Source of the DNA: UBA5266 sp002411545
Lineage (GTDB): Bacteria > Bacteroidota > Bacteroidia > Bacteroidales > WCHB1-69
Length of the DNA stretch: 46,003 nt
Direction of reading: 5' to 3'
Assembly: GCA_028693085.1 (NCBI GenBank)
Contig: JAQUWC010000009.1
Span: forward strand, 1 to 46,003
The position numbers were made by a program, and so were the translations under genes. Below are positions 23,661-31,916 of the stretch, one piece after another; position 1 is the first letter of the stretch; each line of letters begins with the position of its first letter. The notes under the pieces were generated by a model. It saw only the letters and a program-made list of their open reading frames with translations, was not told the origin of the DNA and ran no database searches.

Positions 23661-26498
23661 ATGGAAATCAACAGTTTTTTATCAAGACATGTAGGCCCCA
23701 AACCCGAAGAAGTAAACAAAATGTTAGCCTGTATCGGCGTTTCATCCCTCGATGAATTAATCGATCAAACCATTCCTTCAAAAATACGGTTGAAAGAACC
23801 TCTTTCGGTTGGGGATGCTATGAGTGAACATGCTTATTTAAATCATATTAAATCCTTAGCACAAAAGAATAAGATTTTCAAAACCTATATCGGCATGGGG
23901 TATTACAATACCATAACCCCTGCGGTTATTTTACGAAATATTTTAGAGAACCCGGGCTGGTATACATCCTATACCCCCTATCAAGCTGAGATATCACAAG
24001 GACGTTTGGAAGCCCTCTTGATGTATCAAACCATGATTTCCGATATGACCAAACTTCCCTTGGCCAATGCCTCTTTACTCGACGAAGCTACTTCGGCCGC
24101 CGAAGCAATGATTATGTTTTTCAACGCTCGCAGTCGCGAGATGCAAAAAAACAGCGGCAATCAATTCTTTGTATCCGAAAACGTATTCCCACAAACCTTG
24201 AGTGTGCTACAAACACGTGCTAAAGCTTTGAATATCGAAATCATTGTCGGCAAACACGAAGATTTTACTTTTACCGACAAAGTGTTCGGTGCTTTCATAC
24301 AATATCCCAACCAATGGGGCGAAGTAAAAGACTATAGTGATTTCGTTGCCAAAGCCAAAGCAAACGGAAGCTTCATCCTCGTTGCCTCCGATTTAATGGC
24401 CTTAGCATTATTAACACCTCCGGGAGAATGGGGTGCCGATTGTGTAGTGGGTTCTTCTCAACGTTTTGGACTTCCCATGGGTTTCGGCGGACCTACCACC
24501 GGTTTCTTTGCCTGCAAAGAAGACTTCAAACGTCAAATGCCCGGTCGTATTATCGGTATTACTATTGATGCACAAGGAAAAAGAGCTTTACGTATGGCAT
24601 TGCAAACACGTGAACAACATATAAAACGCGAAAAAGCAACCTCTAACATCTGTACTGCTTCAGCACTCATGGCTATTATGTCGGGAATGTATGCCGCTTA
24701 TCACGGTCAAAAAGGCATTGCCAATATTGCTATGCGCATCAACAGAATCACCGCTGTGTTAAATCAAGAAATCCAAAAATTAGGCTATAAACAATTCAAC
24801 ACCTATTTCTTCGACACCTTATGCATACAATCGCCCGTTAAAACCGATGTTATTCGCAAAATAGCCGAAGACAACCAAATCAACTTCCGCTATATCTGCG
24901 ACGAATGCATAGGCATCAGCATCGACGAAACCACTACCCTCGACGATGCAAACAACATTTTAAAAGTATTGGCACAAGCTGCCGGTAAAACATATATTCC
25001 CATTGAATGCTCCGGCAATTGCAAGACCCTCGACTTCCCGGCTGCTTTAAAAAGAACCTCTCCTTACTTAACACAAACTATTTTTAACAGCTATCATTCC
25101 GAAACCGAAATGATGCGTTATATCAAAAAATTAGAAATAAAAGATTTATCTTTAAACAGAGCTATGATACCTCTCGGATCTTGCACGATGAAGCTTAATG
25201 CTGCTGCCGAGATGTTTCCTATCAGCTGGCCTGAATTCGGTGCCATACATCCTTTTGTTCCTTCCAATCAAGCTGAGGGATATCTCGAAATGATTCATAA
25301 TCTCGAAAAAGATTTGGCTGACATTACAGGCTTTGCCGGCATTTCGCTTCAACCGCAATCCGGCGCATCGGGTGAACATAGCGGTTTGATAGTGATTCGT
25401 AACTACTTTCACGACAAAGGAGAAGCCCATCGCAATGTGTGTTTGATACCATCATCCGCTCACGGTACCAATCCCGCATCGGCAGCCATGGCAGGCATGA
25501 AGATAATAGTGATCAAAGCCACACCCAGCGGCGAAATCGACATCGACGATTTAAAAGCAAAAGCCGAAGAAAACAAAGACAATCTGGCTTGCTTAATGAT
25601 AACCTACCCTTCCACACACGGAGTGTTTGAAGAAGAAATCTTACACATCATCGACATCATTCACGCCAACGGCGGATTGGTGTATATGGACGGCGCCAAT
25701 ATGAATGCACAAGTAGGACTCACCAGTCCCGGCCACATGGGAGCCGATGTATGCCATTTGAATTTACACAAAACCTTTGCTATGCCTCACGGCGGTGGCG
25801 GCCCTGGCGTAGGACCCATTGGCGTTTCAGAAAAACTGCTCGACTTCCTTCCCTCTCATCCCCTTGTTAAAGTCGGCGGTAACAAAGGCGATGCCGTTTC
25901 GGCAGCTCCCTATGGTTACTCTCTCCTCTTGCCCATTACCTACGGATATATCAAAATGCTGGGAACCCAAGGATTGACCGATGCTACGAAATATGCCATC
26001 CTCAATGCCAACTATATGATGACCCGCTTGAAAGACATCTATAAAATCCTCTACACCGGCTCTAAAGGACGCGTAGCACATGAAATGATATTGGATTGTA
26101 ATTCATTCAGCCTAAGCGCTCAAGTAGGAGAATTAGCCAAACGCTTGATGGACTACGGCTTCCATGCCCCCACTGTTGCCTTCCCCGTTCACGGCACCTT
26201 GATGGTCGAACCCACCGAAAGCGAACCGCTCAGTGAAATGGACCGCCTCTGCGATGCCCTGATTCAAATCAGAAAAGAAGTAGCACAAATAGAATCCGGT
26301 GAAGCCGACAAAGAAAACAACGTCATCAAAAACGCACCCCACACCATGGATGTAGTTTGCGCCGACCAATGGAACCGACCCTATTCACGCCAACAAGCAG
26401 CCTTCCCCCTACCCCACGACGATAAATACTGGCCCACCGTTTCCAAAGTCGACGATGCCTACGGCGACCGTAACCTCGTTTGCTGCTACCAAGATTAA
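23661..26498 (+). CDS. gcvP: Glycine dehydrogenase (decarboxylating), glycine cleavage system P protein
   Basis: 945 residues, the single-chain form. The first block has FLSRHVGP and IGMGYYNTITPAVI. The PLP lysine is Lys704 in LNLHKTFAMPHGGGGPGVG, with the glycine-rich loop just after. GASGEHSGLIVIRNYF and SSAHGTNPASAAMAG are also typical. It decarboxylates glycine and passes the aminomethyl group to the lipoyl arm of GcvH; with GcvT and GcvL it feeds one-carbon tetrahydrofolate. Cytoplasmic. No other gcv gene lies nearby, so the system is dispersed. C-ending codons become more common toward the 3' end than in neighbouring genes, consistent with high expression or local base bias. Confidence 0.98.
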   Translation: MEINSFLSRHVGPKPEEVNKMLACIGVSSLDELIDQTIPSKIRLKEPLSVGDAMSEHAYLNHIKSLAQKNKIFKTYIGMGYYNTITPAVILRNILENPGWYTSYTPYQAEISQGRLEALLMYQTMISDMTKLPLANASLLDEATSAAEAMIMFFNARSREMQKNSGNQFFVSENVFPQTLSVLQTRAKALNIEIIVGKHEDFTFTDKVFGAFIQYPNQWGEVKDYSDFVAKAKANGSFILVASDLMALALLTPPGEWGADCVVGSSQRFGLPMGFGGPTTGFFACKEDFKRQMPGRIIGITIDAQGKRALRMALQTREQHIKREKATSNICTASALMAIMSGMYAAYHGQKGIANIAMRINRITAVLNQEIQKLGYKQFNTYFFDTLCIQSPVKTDVIRKIAEDNQINFRYICDECIGISIDETTTLDDANNILKVLAQAAGKTYIPIECSGNCKTLDFPAALKRTSPYLTQTIFNSYHSETEMMRYIKKLEIKDLSLNRAMIPLGSCTMKLNAAAEMFPISWPEFGAIHPFVPSNQAEGYLEMIHNLEKDLADITGFAGISLQPQSGASGEHSGLIVIRNYFHDKGEAHRNVCLIPSSAHGTNPASAAMAGMKIIVIKATPSGEIDIDDLKAKAEENKDNLACLMITYPSTHGVFEEEILHIIDIIHANGGLVYMDGANMNAQVGLTSPGHMGADVCHLNLHKTFAMPHGGGGPGVGPIGVSEKLLDFLPSHPLVKVGGNKGDAVSAAPYGYSLLLPITYGYIKMLGTQGLTDATKYAILNANYMMTRLKDIYKILYTGSKGRVAHEMILDCNSFSLSAQVGELAKRLMDYGFHAPTVAFPVHGTLMVEPTESEPLSEMDRLCDALIQIRKEVAQIESGEADKENNVIKNAPHTMDVVCADQWNRPYSRQQAAFPLPHDDKYWPTVSKVDDAYGDRNLVCCYQD

Positions 26499-26512
26499 AC
26501 AACACATCATCT

Positions 26513-26536
26513 GTAGGGACACGACATGTCGTGTTC
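26513..26536. repeat. Palindromic repeat, family B copy 1
   Basis: GTAGGGACACGACATG and its partner form a palindrome with core ACACGACATGTCGTGT (26519-26534), starting 14 bases after the gcvP stop. A decayed copy lies at 27631-27650. It may also act as the gcvP transcript end. Confidence 0.7.
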
Positions 26537-26564
26537 TTTAACTATAAAGCATTATAAAACAACA

Positions 26565-26594
26565 CGTAGAGACGTTGCATGCAACGTCTCTACG
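26565..26594. repeat. Perfect 30-bp palindrome, family A copy 1
   Basis: CGTAGAGACGTTGCA followed directly by its exact reverse complement. It recurs identically at 27575-27604 and, varied, at 29833-29872. Similar GTAGAGACGTTGCATGCAAC-type repeats are, from memory, scattered in several Bacteroidota genomes. Confidence 0.93.
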
Positions 26595-26637
26595 AAATTT
26601 TAATCCGGTTACGACATTTTTGTAACAAAAAAATATA

Positions 26638-26645
26638 TATATTTG
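26638..26645 (+). promoter_or_regulatory. -7 element for the HU-related gene
   Basis: TATATTTG followed by C, exact TAnnTTTG, with TTTTTG 15 bases upstream as a -33 candidate. The leader to the ATG at 26886 would be about 230 bases, unusually long here. It holds an inverted pair TTATGCCT / AGGCATAA around 26678-26724. Confidence 0.55.
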
Positions 26646-26885
26646 CTGCCATATAAAATATGTCGAAACAGCCGCCATTATGCCTTAGGTTGATTTTTTT
26701 TCGAAGGTTGCGAGGCATAAATCTGCCAAAACATGAAAATAAAGCTAAAAAAATATCTATCAATAAAAATTTTAACTATGAATAAAAAAACAGTTACATG
26801 CACCAAAAAAAAGTCTGTGGCAAGCAAAAAACTTGTATGCCTTTAGTAAGTAAAATCAGTATTAACCATTTTAAAACCAAAAATT

Positions 26886-27281
26886 ATGGCAATAAGATAT
26901 AAACCCATATTGATAAGCCAACCCGGGGTAAAGGGAGGCGGAATAAGAAAATATTTCGCAAAATCGATAGCAAGCGGAGTAACAAGCATAGAGAAATTGG
27001 CAACGTACATTTCACATGCTTCAACATTTAATTTTTTCGAAGTGATTTGTGCATTAAACATTTTAGTAGAATACATTTGCCTTCAACTCATAGAAGGAAA
27101 TATTGTGCGTTTATACCCTTTGGGCAGTTTACGTATAGAAATTCGCAGTGAAGGTAAAGAAAATAAAGAAGATGTCAATGCCTCCTGTATAAAGGAAGCA
27201 CATATTGTTTTTATTCCGAGTGAAAGAGTAAGGAAGATGTTGAAAAATTTGGATTATAAGAAAATACAAGAAAAGTCATAG
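26886..27281 (+). CDS. HU-related (HU-HIG type) DNA-binding protein
   Basis: 131 residues beginning MAIRYKPI, the usual opening of the Bacteroidota HU-related family (TIGR01201/HU-HIG). Matches to the HU core are KYFAKSIASGVTSIEKLATYIS, VICALNILVEYICLQLIEGNIVRLYPLGSLRIEI (the arm and body strands) and IKEAHIVFIPSERVRKMLKNL. It is a nucleoid-type, non-specific or structure-selective DNA-bending protein in cytoplasm. It stands alone between two identical 30-bp palindromes and directly before an iteron-like array, a setting that makes it a candidate binder of those sites. The expected alternative is an ordinary nucleoid protein that happens to lie between repeats. Confidence 0.88.
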   Translation: MAIRYKPILISQPGVKGGGIRKYFAKSIASGVTSIEKLATYISHASTFNFFEVICALNILVEYICLQLIEGNIVRLYPLGSLRIEIRSEGKENKEDVNASCIKEAHIVFIPSERVRKMLKNLDYKKIQEKS

Positions 27282-27357
27282 TTCAAAAAAATCAAGCTGA
27301 ATCTGTTTTGCAGAACAAAGCAAGTTTGCTTTGCACACTAAGGTGCGTCGGTTAGCT

Positions 27358-27501
27358 TTATGCACATTTTATTAAAATATTATGCGCATTTTTCCCAAAT
27401 ATTATGTGCATTTTATCATTAACATTATGCGCATTTTATTCAATATATTATGCGCATTTTATTGGAAACTAATGCGCATTTTATTGGAATGTTATGCGTA
27501 T
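27358..27501 (+). repeat. Seven-copy iteron-like array, 22/23-bp period
   Basis: A unit resembling TTATGCGCATTTTATT is repeated with its ATGCGCAT core at 27360 (ATGCACAT), 27382, 27404 (ATGTGCAT), 27427, 27450, 27472 and 27494 (ATGCGTAT). Steps are 22, 22, 23, 23, 22 and 22. Cores are palindromic or nearly so; the spacers are AT-rich and diverged. Constant phase near two helical turns suggests protein sites on one face of DNA. No ORF covers it. Confidence 0.93.
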
Positions 27502-27574
27502 AATATTACTCGACACACACGTGTGTTGTAATCGAATTTGCTTTGTTTTTCTAAGCACCTTAATGTTGACGACA

Positions 27575-27604
27575 CGTAGAGACGTTGCATGCAACGTCTC
27601 TACG
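27575..27604. repeat. Perfect 30-bp palindrome, family A copy 2
   Basis: Identical over all 30 bases, and over the adjacent CA before and A after, to the copy at 26565-26594, 1,010 bases away. The 393-base gap between the HU-related gene and the C10 protease also contains the iteron array, a perfect ACACACGTGTGT (27515-27526) and a CAAAGCAA/TTGCTTTG hairpin (27316-27333). Confidence 0.93.
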
Positions 27605-27630
27605 ATATATAAATTCCAATGAAACAACAT

Positions 27631-27650
27631 GTAAGGACACGATATGTCAC
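27631..27650. repeat. Degenerate palindromic repeat, family B copy 2
   Basis: GTAAGGACACGATATGTCAC resembles the copy at 26513-26536 with several changes, and like it is preceded by AACAAC or AACA. It lies outside the second family A palindrome, mirroring the order on the left side. Confidence 0.6.
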
Positions 27651-27673
27651 ATTTATATATGCAAAATAGGTAT

Positions 27674-29743
27674 TTACGGTCGAAGCAATTGTAATTTGCG
27701 GGTAATGATTCCCTGCGATGTTTCTATCTTCAAAAAATACATTCCTTGGGATAGTTGACTGATATCGAAGGTATATATGTGATTGTTTATCGTATATTTT
27801 TGTTGCAGTTTTCCTTTAATATCATACAGCTGAACCTGTTGGATGATAAGGTCAGGGTGTTCGATAGTAAACTGTTGGTTAGCAGGATTGGGATATATTT
27901 TTACATCTACAAGCTGTTTATCCTTATCGTTGATAGCATTGATTCCAGATGTATAGCTAAACTCCCATCCGTCGTAGGTGTTTTGTTCGTCGGTTTGAAA
28001 AACAAACATCAGGGTATTCGTGTGAAAAACAAACGATGTATCGTGGATGTCGCCCGATAGGGCTACTAATAACACACTGGGGCTAACACTCTGATCGTAA
28101 ATATATAAAATATCTTTATCTTTCTCGGTTTCAAATTTAGTAAAGTCAATAAAGATAAGATTCACCCCGTTTATCTTTAGGCGTGTTTTACAGTTTGTGA
28201 AATTATTATACCTGTGAGTACCACTGCCATCTTCCACCTTGCCCGACGGCGTGGAAAGCATTTGCAGTACACCGCAATAAGTTGGAACACTCGAAGCATA
28301 GTTCACCTTAAATCCTTTTTCGGTGTTTTCATGATTGGTTTTCAAGTGTAGCTCAATATAAGAAGATAAAACCGTTAAAGAGAGATTTCCCGAATCATTC
28401 GTAATCACATAATTCATTAGGTTATCATCTTCTGAATCAATAAAAAGGCTGTCGTTTTCGGCTATTTGAAAGTCAAGGTTAAGTTTTATAAACACTATGC
28501 TATCGTGGTCGGGTTGTATGCGCCAGGTGTAATCCATGTTATTGGGATACTGTTTCGTAGCCCCGCTTCCATCATCGAAAGAGCCATTCAAAGCGGTCAA
28601 GGTACGACTGCCTGTAAGGTTTAGCGAAGGATAGGTATAGGTTGATGTATCGGGATAGGCGTTGATAATGATTTCCTGTGCCAGATTGAAATTGTTTCCT
28701 CCCGGCGAAAGGGCATCGGTATAGAAATAGCCGTCCATATATCCGTCCCATCCGAAGTTAAAATGATAATAATAAGCAGAATCGGTTTTCTGATAGCCAT
28801 CACACACAAATCCGTGGCCGTTGATGTCGGGCACACTCCATCCGGCATAATAAAGCGGAATGTTGTTGTTTAAGTGTGTAACTATCAAACTATCCCAATC
28901 CAAATCGCTGCTATCTCTAAACACATAAGCCGTTTGAGGGGAATACTTGAAATAGGTACGCAAGGCATAGGCTGCTTTGTGGTTATACATACCCGAAGAG
29001 GTAGGACCGTAAACCATATCGACGGCCACCCCGCAATGATGAATCAGCAATGACATGGCCGGATTGATTTCTTCGGGCACATCGGTCATGGCATCGTAAT
29101 CGTAGTGCGTTTGACCGAAATCGGCCGAAAGGTTGCCGTAGGTGTCGTGTGTATAAGAATAAGAAGCCGTTCCTGTATCGGGGAAACGGAAATAATACAT
29201 CAATTGCGCCATGGCTGTAGCCACACATCCGGTAACGCAACGCCCGTTAGTACCGGCCTCATCTTGTGGACAATAATAATTATAGTACATGCCTTGCCCC
29301 CATTTCGAAGTCAACAGAGGAGCTACTTTATCGATGTCGTTATCAAAATCTTTTCTGGGATGCAGCCATGCCGACCAATCAGGATGTGTAGTGCAAGCCT
29401 GTGTTTGTTTGATCAATAGGATTTGATTGGCATAATTATCCATCCACATTTGAACCGGCGGAATGATATTATTTGCTTGAAATGTTGTGTTATTGGAGAA
29501 TGCAAGCACAGGCACACTGCTTTTATCAGCAGCAATAAGTACATAGGCCTGATCGGCATTAAATACATAAAAAAGAGTGTCGTGATGATTGGCAATTTCA
29601 ATATGTGCACATTGAGTGATTGCTTTTTGATGTTTTGCAAAAAATAACTGTGCCACTTGCCGAGCCTCCGAATAGGCAACGGGCTGTGCCTGCGACAAGG
29701 AAACAATCATTATTCCTATACTTAGGATACATAACTTTCTCAT
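27674..29743 (-). CDS. C10 (streptopain/PrtT-type) cysteine protease with T9SS type A tail
   Basis: 689 residues. Signal peptide to ~19 (SLSQAQ). A Spi-like propeptide region (~20-125; VYSEARQVAQLFFAKH-type start) is followed by the C10 catalytic domain: PLLTSKWGQGMYYNYYCP, nucleophile Cys173 in VTGCVATAMAQ, and His310 in NGHGFVCDGY. Two CUB-like segments follow (~375-480 and ~490-595), and the end is a type A sorting domain (IYPNPANQQFTIEH ... LSQGMYFLKIETSQG). It should be secreted by the type IX system and degrade extracellular protein, like interpain or PrtT. Monocistronic with a -7 element 27 bases upstream. Its 3' flank carries the family A and B palindromes. Confidence 0.95.
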   Translation of the reverse strand: MRKLCILSIGIMIVSLSQAQPVAYSEARQVAQLFFAKHQKAITQCAHIEIANHHDTLFYVFNADQAYVLIAADKSSVPVLAFSNNTTFQANNIIPPVQMWMDNYANQILLIKQTQACTTHPDWSAWLHPRKDFDNDIDKVAPLLTSKWGQGMYYNYYCPQDEAGTNGRCVTGCVATAMAQLMYYFRFPDTGTASYSYTHDTYGNLSADFGQTHYDYDAMTDVPEEINPAMSLLIHHCGVAVDMVYGPTSSGMYNHKAAYALRTYFKYSPQTAYVFRDSSDLDWDSLIVTHLNNNIPLYYAGWSVPDINGHGFVCDGYQKTDSAYYYHFNFGWDGYMDGYFYTDALSPGGNNFNLAQEIIINAYPDTSTYTYPSLNLTGSRTLTALNGSFDDGSGATKQYPNNMDYTWRIQPDHDSIVFIKLNLDFQIAENDSLFIDSEDDNLMNYVITNDSGNLSLTVLSSYIELHLKTNHENTEKGFKVNYASSVPTYCGVLQMLSTPSGKVEDGSGTHRYNNFTNCKTRLKINGVNLIFIDFTKFETEKDKDILYIYDQSVSPSVLLVALSGDIHDTSFVFHTNTLMFVFQTDEQNTYDGWEFSYTSGINAINDKDKQLVDVKIYPNPANQQFTIEHPDLIIQQVQLYDIKGKLQQKYTINNHIYTFDISQLSQGMYFLKIETSQGIITRKLQLLRP

Positions 29744-29769
29744 GGCGGTAATGTTTTTAAAAATCTTTG

Positions 29770-29777
29770 CAAAAATA
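29770..29777 (-). promoter_or_regulatory. -7 element for the C10 protease gene
   Basis: TATTTTTG on the minus strand, 26 bases before the ATG at 29743. Confidence 0.55.
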
Positions 29778-29832
29778 CATTAATTACAAAGACATTGCCC
29801 CTACGACATTAAAATATAATATACAACATTAA

Positions 29833-29872
29833 AATCTTGTAGAGACGTTGCATGCAACCTCTCTACAAGATT
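29833..29872. repeat. Family A palindrome copy 3, overlapping the folC stop
   Basis: AATCTTGTAGAGACGTTGCA followed by its reverse complement with one mismatch (C for G), 40 bp in total. The inner core matches the two perfect copies; the ends differ (TTGTAG for ACGTAG). Its right end encodes the last codons and TAG stop of folC, and it may serve as the operon terminator. Confidence 0.9.
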
Positions 29873-31158
29873 TCGGCTACAATAAAGGCGCTTCCTCCAA
29901 CAAACACCACATCCTGATTGTCGGCCTCTGTTTTTGCAGCTCGATAGGCGGCCTTTACGCTTGCATATGATTTTCCGTATAATTGATGTTGTTGTGCTTT
30001 TTCACACAACAGATTTACATCCAATCCTCTTGGTATGTTTGCTTTGCAAAAATAATACACAGCTTCTCTGGGCAATAGTCGCAAAATAGCTTCTATGTCT
30101 TTATCGTTGACCACTCCTAACACGATACGCAATGTTTGATGGGGAATAGACTGTAACTGTTTGCATACCATACGTATGCCATCTTCGTTGTGTGCAATGT
30201 CGGCAATACAGAGGGGTTTCTTTTGTAAGATTTGCCAACGGCCTTTGAATCCTGTTGTAGTCAAGCAGTTTTTGATTCCGCGCTTATAAGCATACGCAGG
30301 GATATCCATGTCATGAAAAAATATATCCAAGGCAGCGCTTACAGTCAGAAAGTTTTTTTGTTGATAGAAACCCGTTAAAGGTGAGATGATGTGCTTTTTA
30401 TACAACTTATGCTGTTTATATACATCGAAAGACACCAATGATTGTCCGCTTCGCCTAAAATAGTTTATATTTTGTAAGTCATACACTTGATCGGCAAAGA
30501 CAAGGGGGGCCTGTTGTTTTTCGGCAGCTTCGATAAACACCTCTCTTGTTTCGTTATGCGTTTCGCCAATCACTACAGGAATATGTGATTTGATAATGCC
30601 CGCTTTTTCAGCGGCAATCTTAACCAAAGTATTTCCCAAAAATTGTGTATGATCGTATCCTATATTGGTAATAACACTTACATCGGGGGTGATTACGTTG
30701 GTTGAATCTAATCGTCCTCCCAAGCCTGTTTCGATTACCGCAATATCGATTTTCTTTCGATAGAAATATTCGAATGCCATGGCTACGGTTATTTCAAAGA
30801 AGGAAGGTTGCAGTTCTTTGAAGAAATCGATGTGTCGACTTACGAATTGGGTGATAAATGTAGGAGATATTTGTTTCCCATTGATGAGTATACGCTCCCG
30901 AAAGGTTTTTAAATGCGGCGAAGTATACAATCCAACATTATATCCTAGCGATTGCAATACAGAAGCAATCATATGTGAAACTGAACCTTTTCCGTTGGTT
31001 CCAGCAATATGTATGCAGCGCAGATGTTGTTGAGGATTTTCTATATGATTTAATAAAGCAATAGTATTATGTAAGTCAGCTTTATAGGCTGCAGGTCCGA
31101 TACGTTGATACATGGGAAGGCTTTCATAGAGAAAGCGTAAACATTCACTATACGTCAT
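29863..31158 (-). CDS. folC: Bifunctional folylpolyglutamate synthase / dihydrofolate synthase
   Basis: 431 residues. P-loop HIAGTNGKGSVSHMIASVL near residue 50, SPHLKTFRERILINGKQI, ETGLGGRLDSTNVI, ISPLTGFYQQKNFLTVSAAL and IADIAHNEDGI. It adds glutamate to dihydropteroate and to folates. The C terminus is normal to slightly short and ends AEIL inside a family A palindrome. It is the last gene of the exbB-exbD-tonB operon, 2 bases after tonB, an odd functional pairing. Confidence 0.96.
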   Translation of the reverse strand: MTYSECLRFLYESLPMYQRIGPAAYKADLHNTIALLNHIENPQQHLRCIHIAGTNGKGSVSHMIASVLQSLGYNVGLYTSPHLKTFRERILINGKQISPTFITQFVSRHIDFFKELQPSFFEITVAMAFEYFYRKKIDIAVIETGLGGRLDSTNVITPDVSVITNIGYDHTQFLGNTLVKIAAEKAGIIKSHIPVVIGETHNETREVFIEAAEKQQAPLVFADQVYDLQNINYFRRSGQSLVSFDVYKQHKLYKKHIISPLTGFYQQKNFLTVSAALDIFFHDMDIPAYAYKRGIKNCLTTTGFKGRWQILQKKPLCIADIAHNEDGIRMVCKQLQSIPHQTLRIVLGVVNDKDIEAILRLLPREAVYYFCKANIPRGLDVNLLCEKAQQHQLYGKSYASVKAAYRAAKTEADNQDVVFVGGSAFIVAEIL

Positions 31159-31160
31159 TC

Positions 31161-31907
31161 TTATTGTATTACAAATCTATATCTGATAATTCCTCTTTCT
31201 TCGGCAGAAGCATCGGCTTTGGCTTTGAATTTTGATTCTTTAGCAGCTCGTTCACATTCTTTCCATATATCGACATCAGAGATAGTAGTACCTTTAATGC
31301 CTGCTTTTGCATAAATAACATTTCCCGATTTATCGGCACGGAATTCAACCACTACCAAACCTTCGAGATTGGTTTTAGATTTGGGAAATGCTTTTTTAAT
31401 AACAGGACGACCGTCGAGCCAGAAGTCGCCATCGCCGCTACCGTAACCGGCACCACTACCGCCTCCGCTGCCACTTCCGCTTCCGGGGCCTATGCCACTG
31501 CCAGTACCTGAACCTTGTCCGCTGCCTTCGCCGCCGCCTTGTTTTGCCCTGGATTTAAACAAGGCATTTTCATTGACAGTCGGAACGGGTTCGGTTTTGG
31601 GTTGAACGTTTGACTCTTTGCCACTAGGAACAGCAGTTGTAGTTTCCGTTTTTTGGGTTGCAATTTTTTGAGCCGGTTGAGATGTTACGGTTTGTGTTGT
31701 AGTTGTTGAAGCTATTGACCCGCTGCTACCACCACCTCCGCCGCCGCTCATATCGACTTCGATGCCATATTCAGGTGGTGGTGGAACTTGATAGCTTAAA
31801 CCTAAAAATAAAAAGCAAACAAGCATCAATGCATATACTATGACTACCGTGATAATAGCCATGAGTCGATTCCTTTTTTCTTCTTTATGTGCTTCGCTTG
31901 CTGTCAT
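31161..31907 (-). CDS. TonB family energy transducer with Gly/Ser-rich linker
   Basis: 248 residues: cytoplasmic start, one membrane helix at ~17-37, a short proline run (VPPPPEYG), a long low-complexity periplasmic linker, then a TonB-like C-terminal domain (IKKAFPKSKTNLEGLVVVEFRADKSGNV ... RAAKESKFKAKADA). Most TonB linkers are Pro/Glu/Lys-rich; here residues ~125-160 are nearly all Gly and Ser. It couples proton-motive force from ExbBD to outer-membrane receptors, or acts as a TolA-like envelope component. Nine bases from exbD, 2 from folC. Confidence 0.85.
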   Translation of the reverse strand: MTASEAHKEEKRNRLMAIITVVIVYALMLVCFLFLGLSYQVPPPPEYGIEVDMSGGGGGGSSGSIASTTTTQTVTSQPAQKIATQKTETTTAVPSGKESNVQPKTEPVPTVNENALFKSRAKQGGGEGSGQGSGTGSGIGPGSGSGSGGGSGAGYGSGDGDFWLDGRPVIKKAFPKSKTNLEGLVVVEFRADKSGNVIYAKAGIKGTTISDVDIWKECERAAKESKFKAKADASAEERGIIRYRFVIQ

Positions 31908-31916
31908 AATATATGG

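Noticed and set aside
25152..26369. Several open frames on the minus strand inside gcvP
   Set aside because: They mirror gcvP codon bias, lack plausible starts or promoters and show no family features.
27358..27501. CRISPR array
   Set aside because: Unit length is 22-23 bp in total, spacers are not unique 30-mers, there is no leader and no cas gene in the window.
26565..27604. Insertion sequence bounded by inverted repeats
   Set aside because: The bracketing elements are each palindromic, not terminal inverted repeats; there is no transposase and no visible target-site duplication.
28621..29706. Open frames on both strands inside the C10 protease gene
   Set aside because: Shadow frames of a well-supported 689-residue protein.
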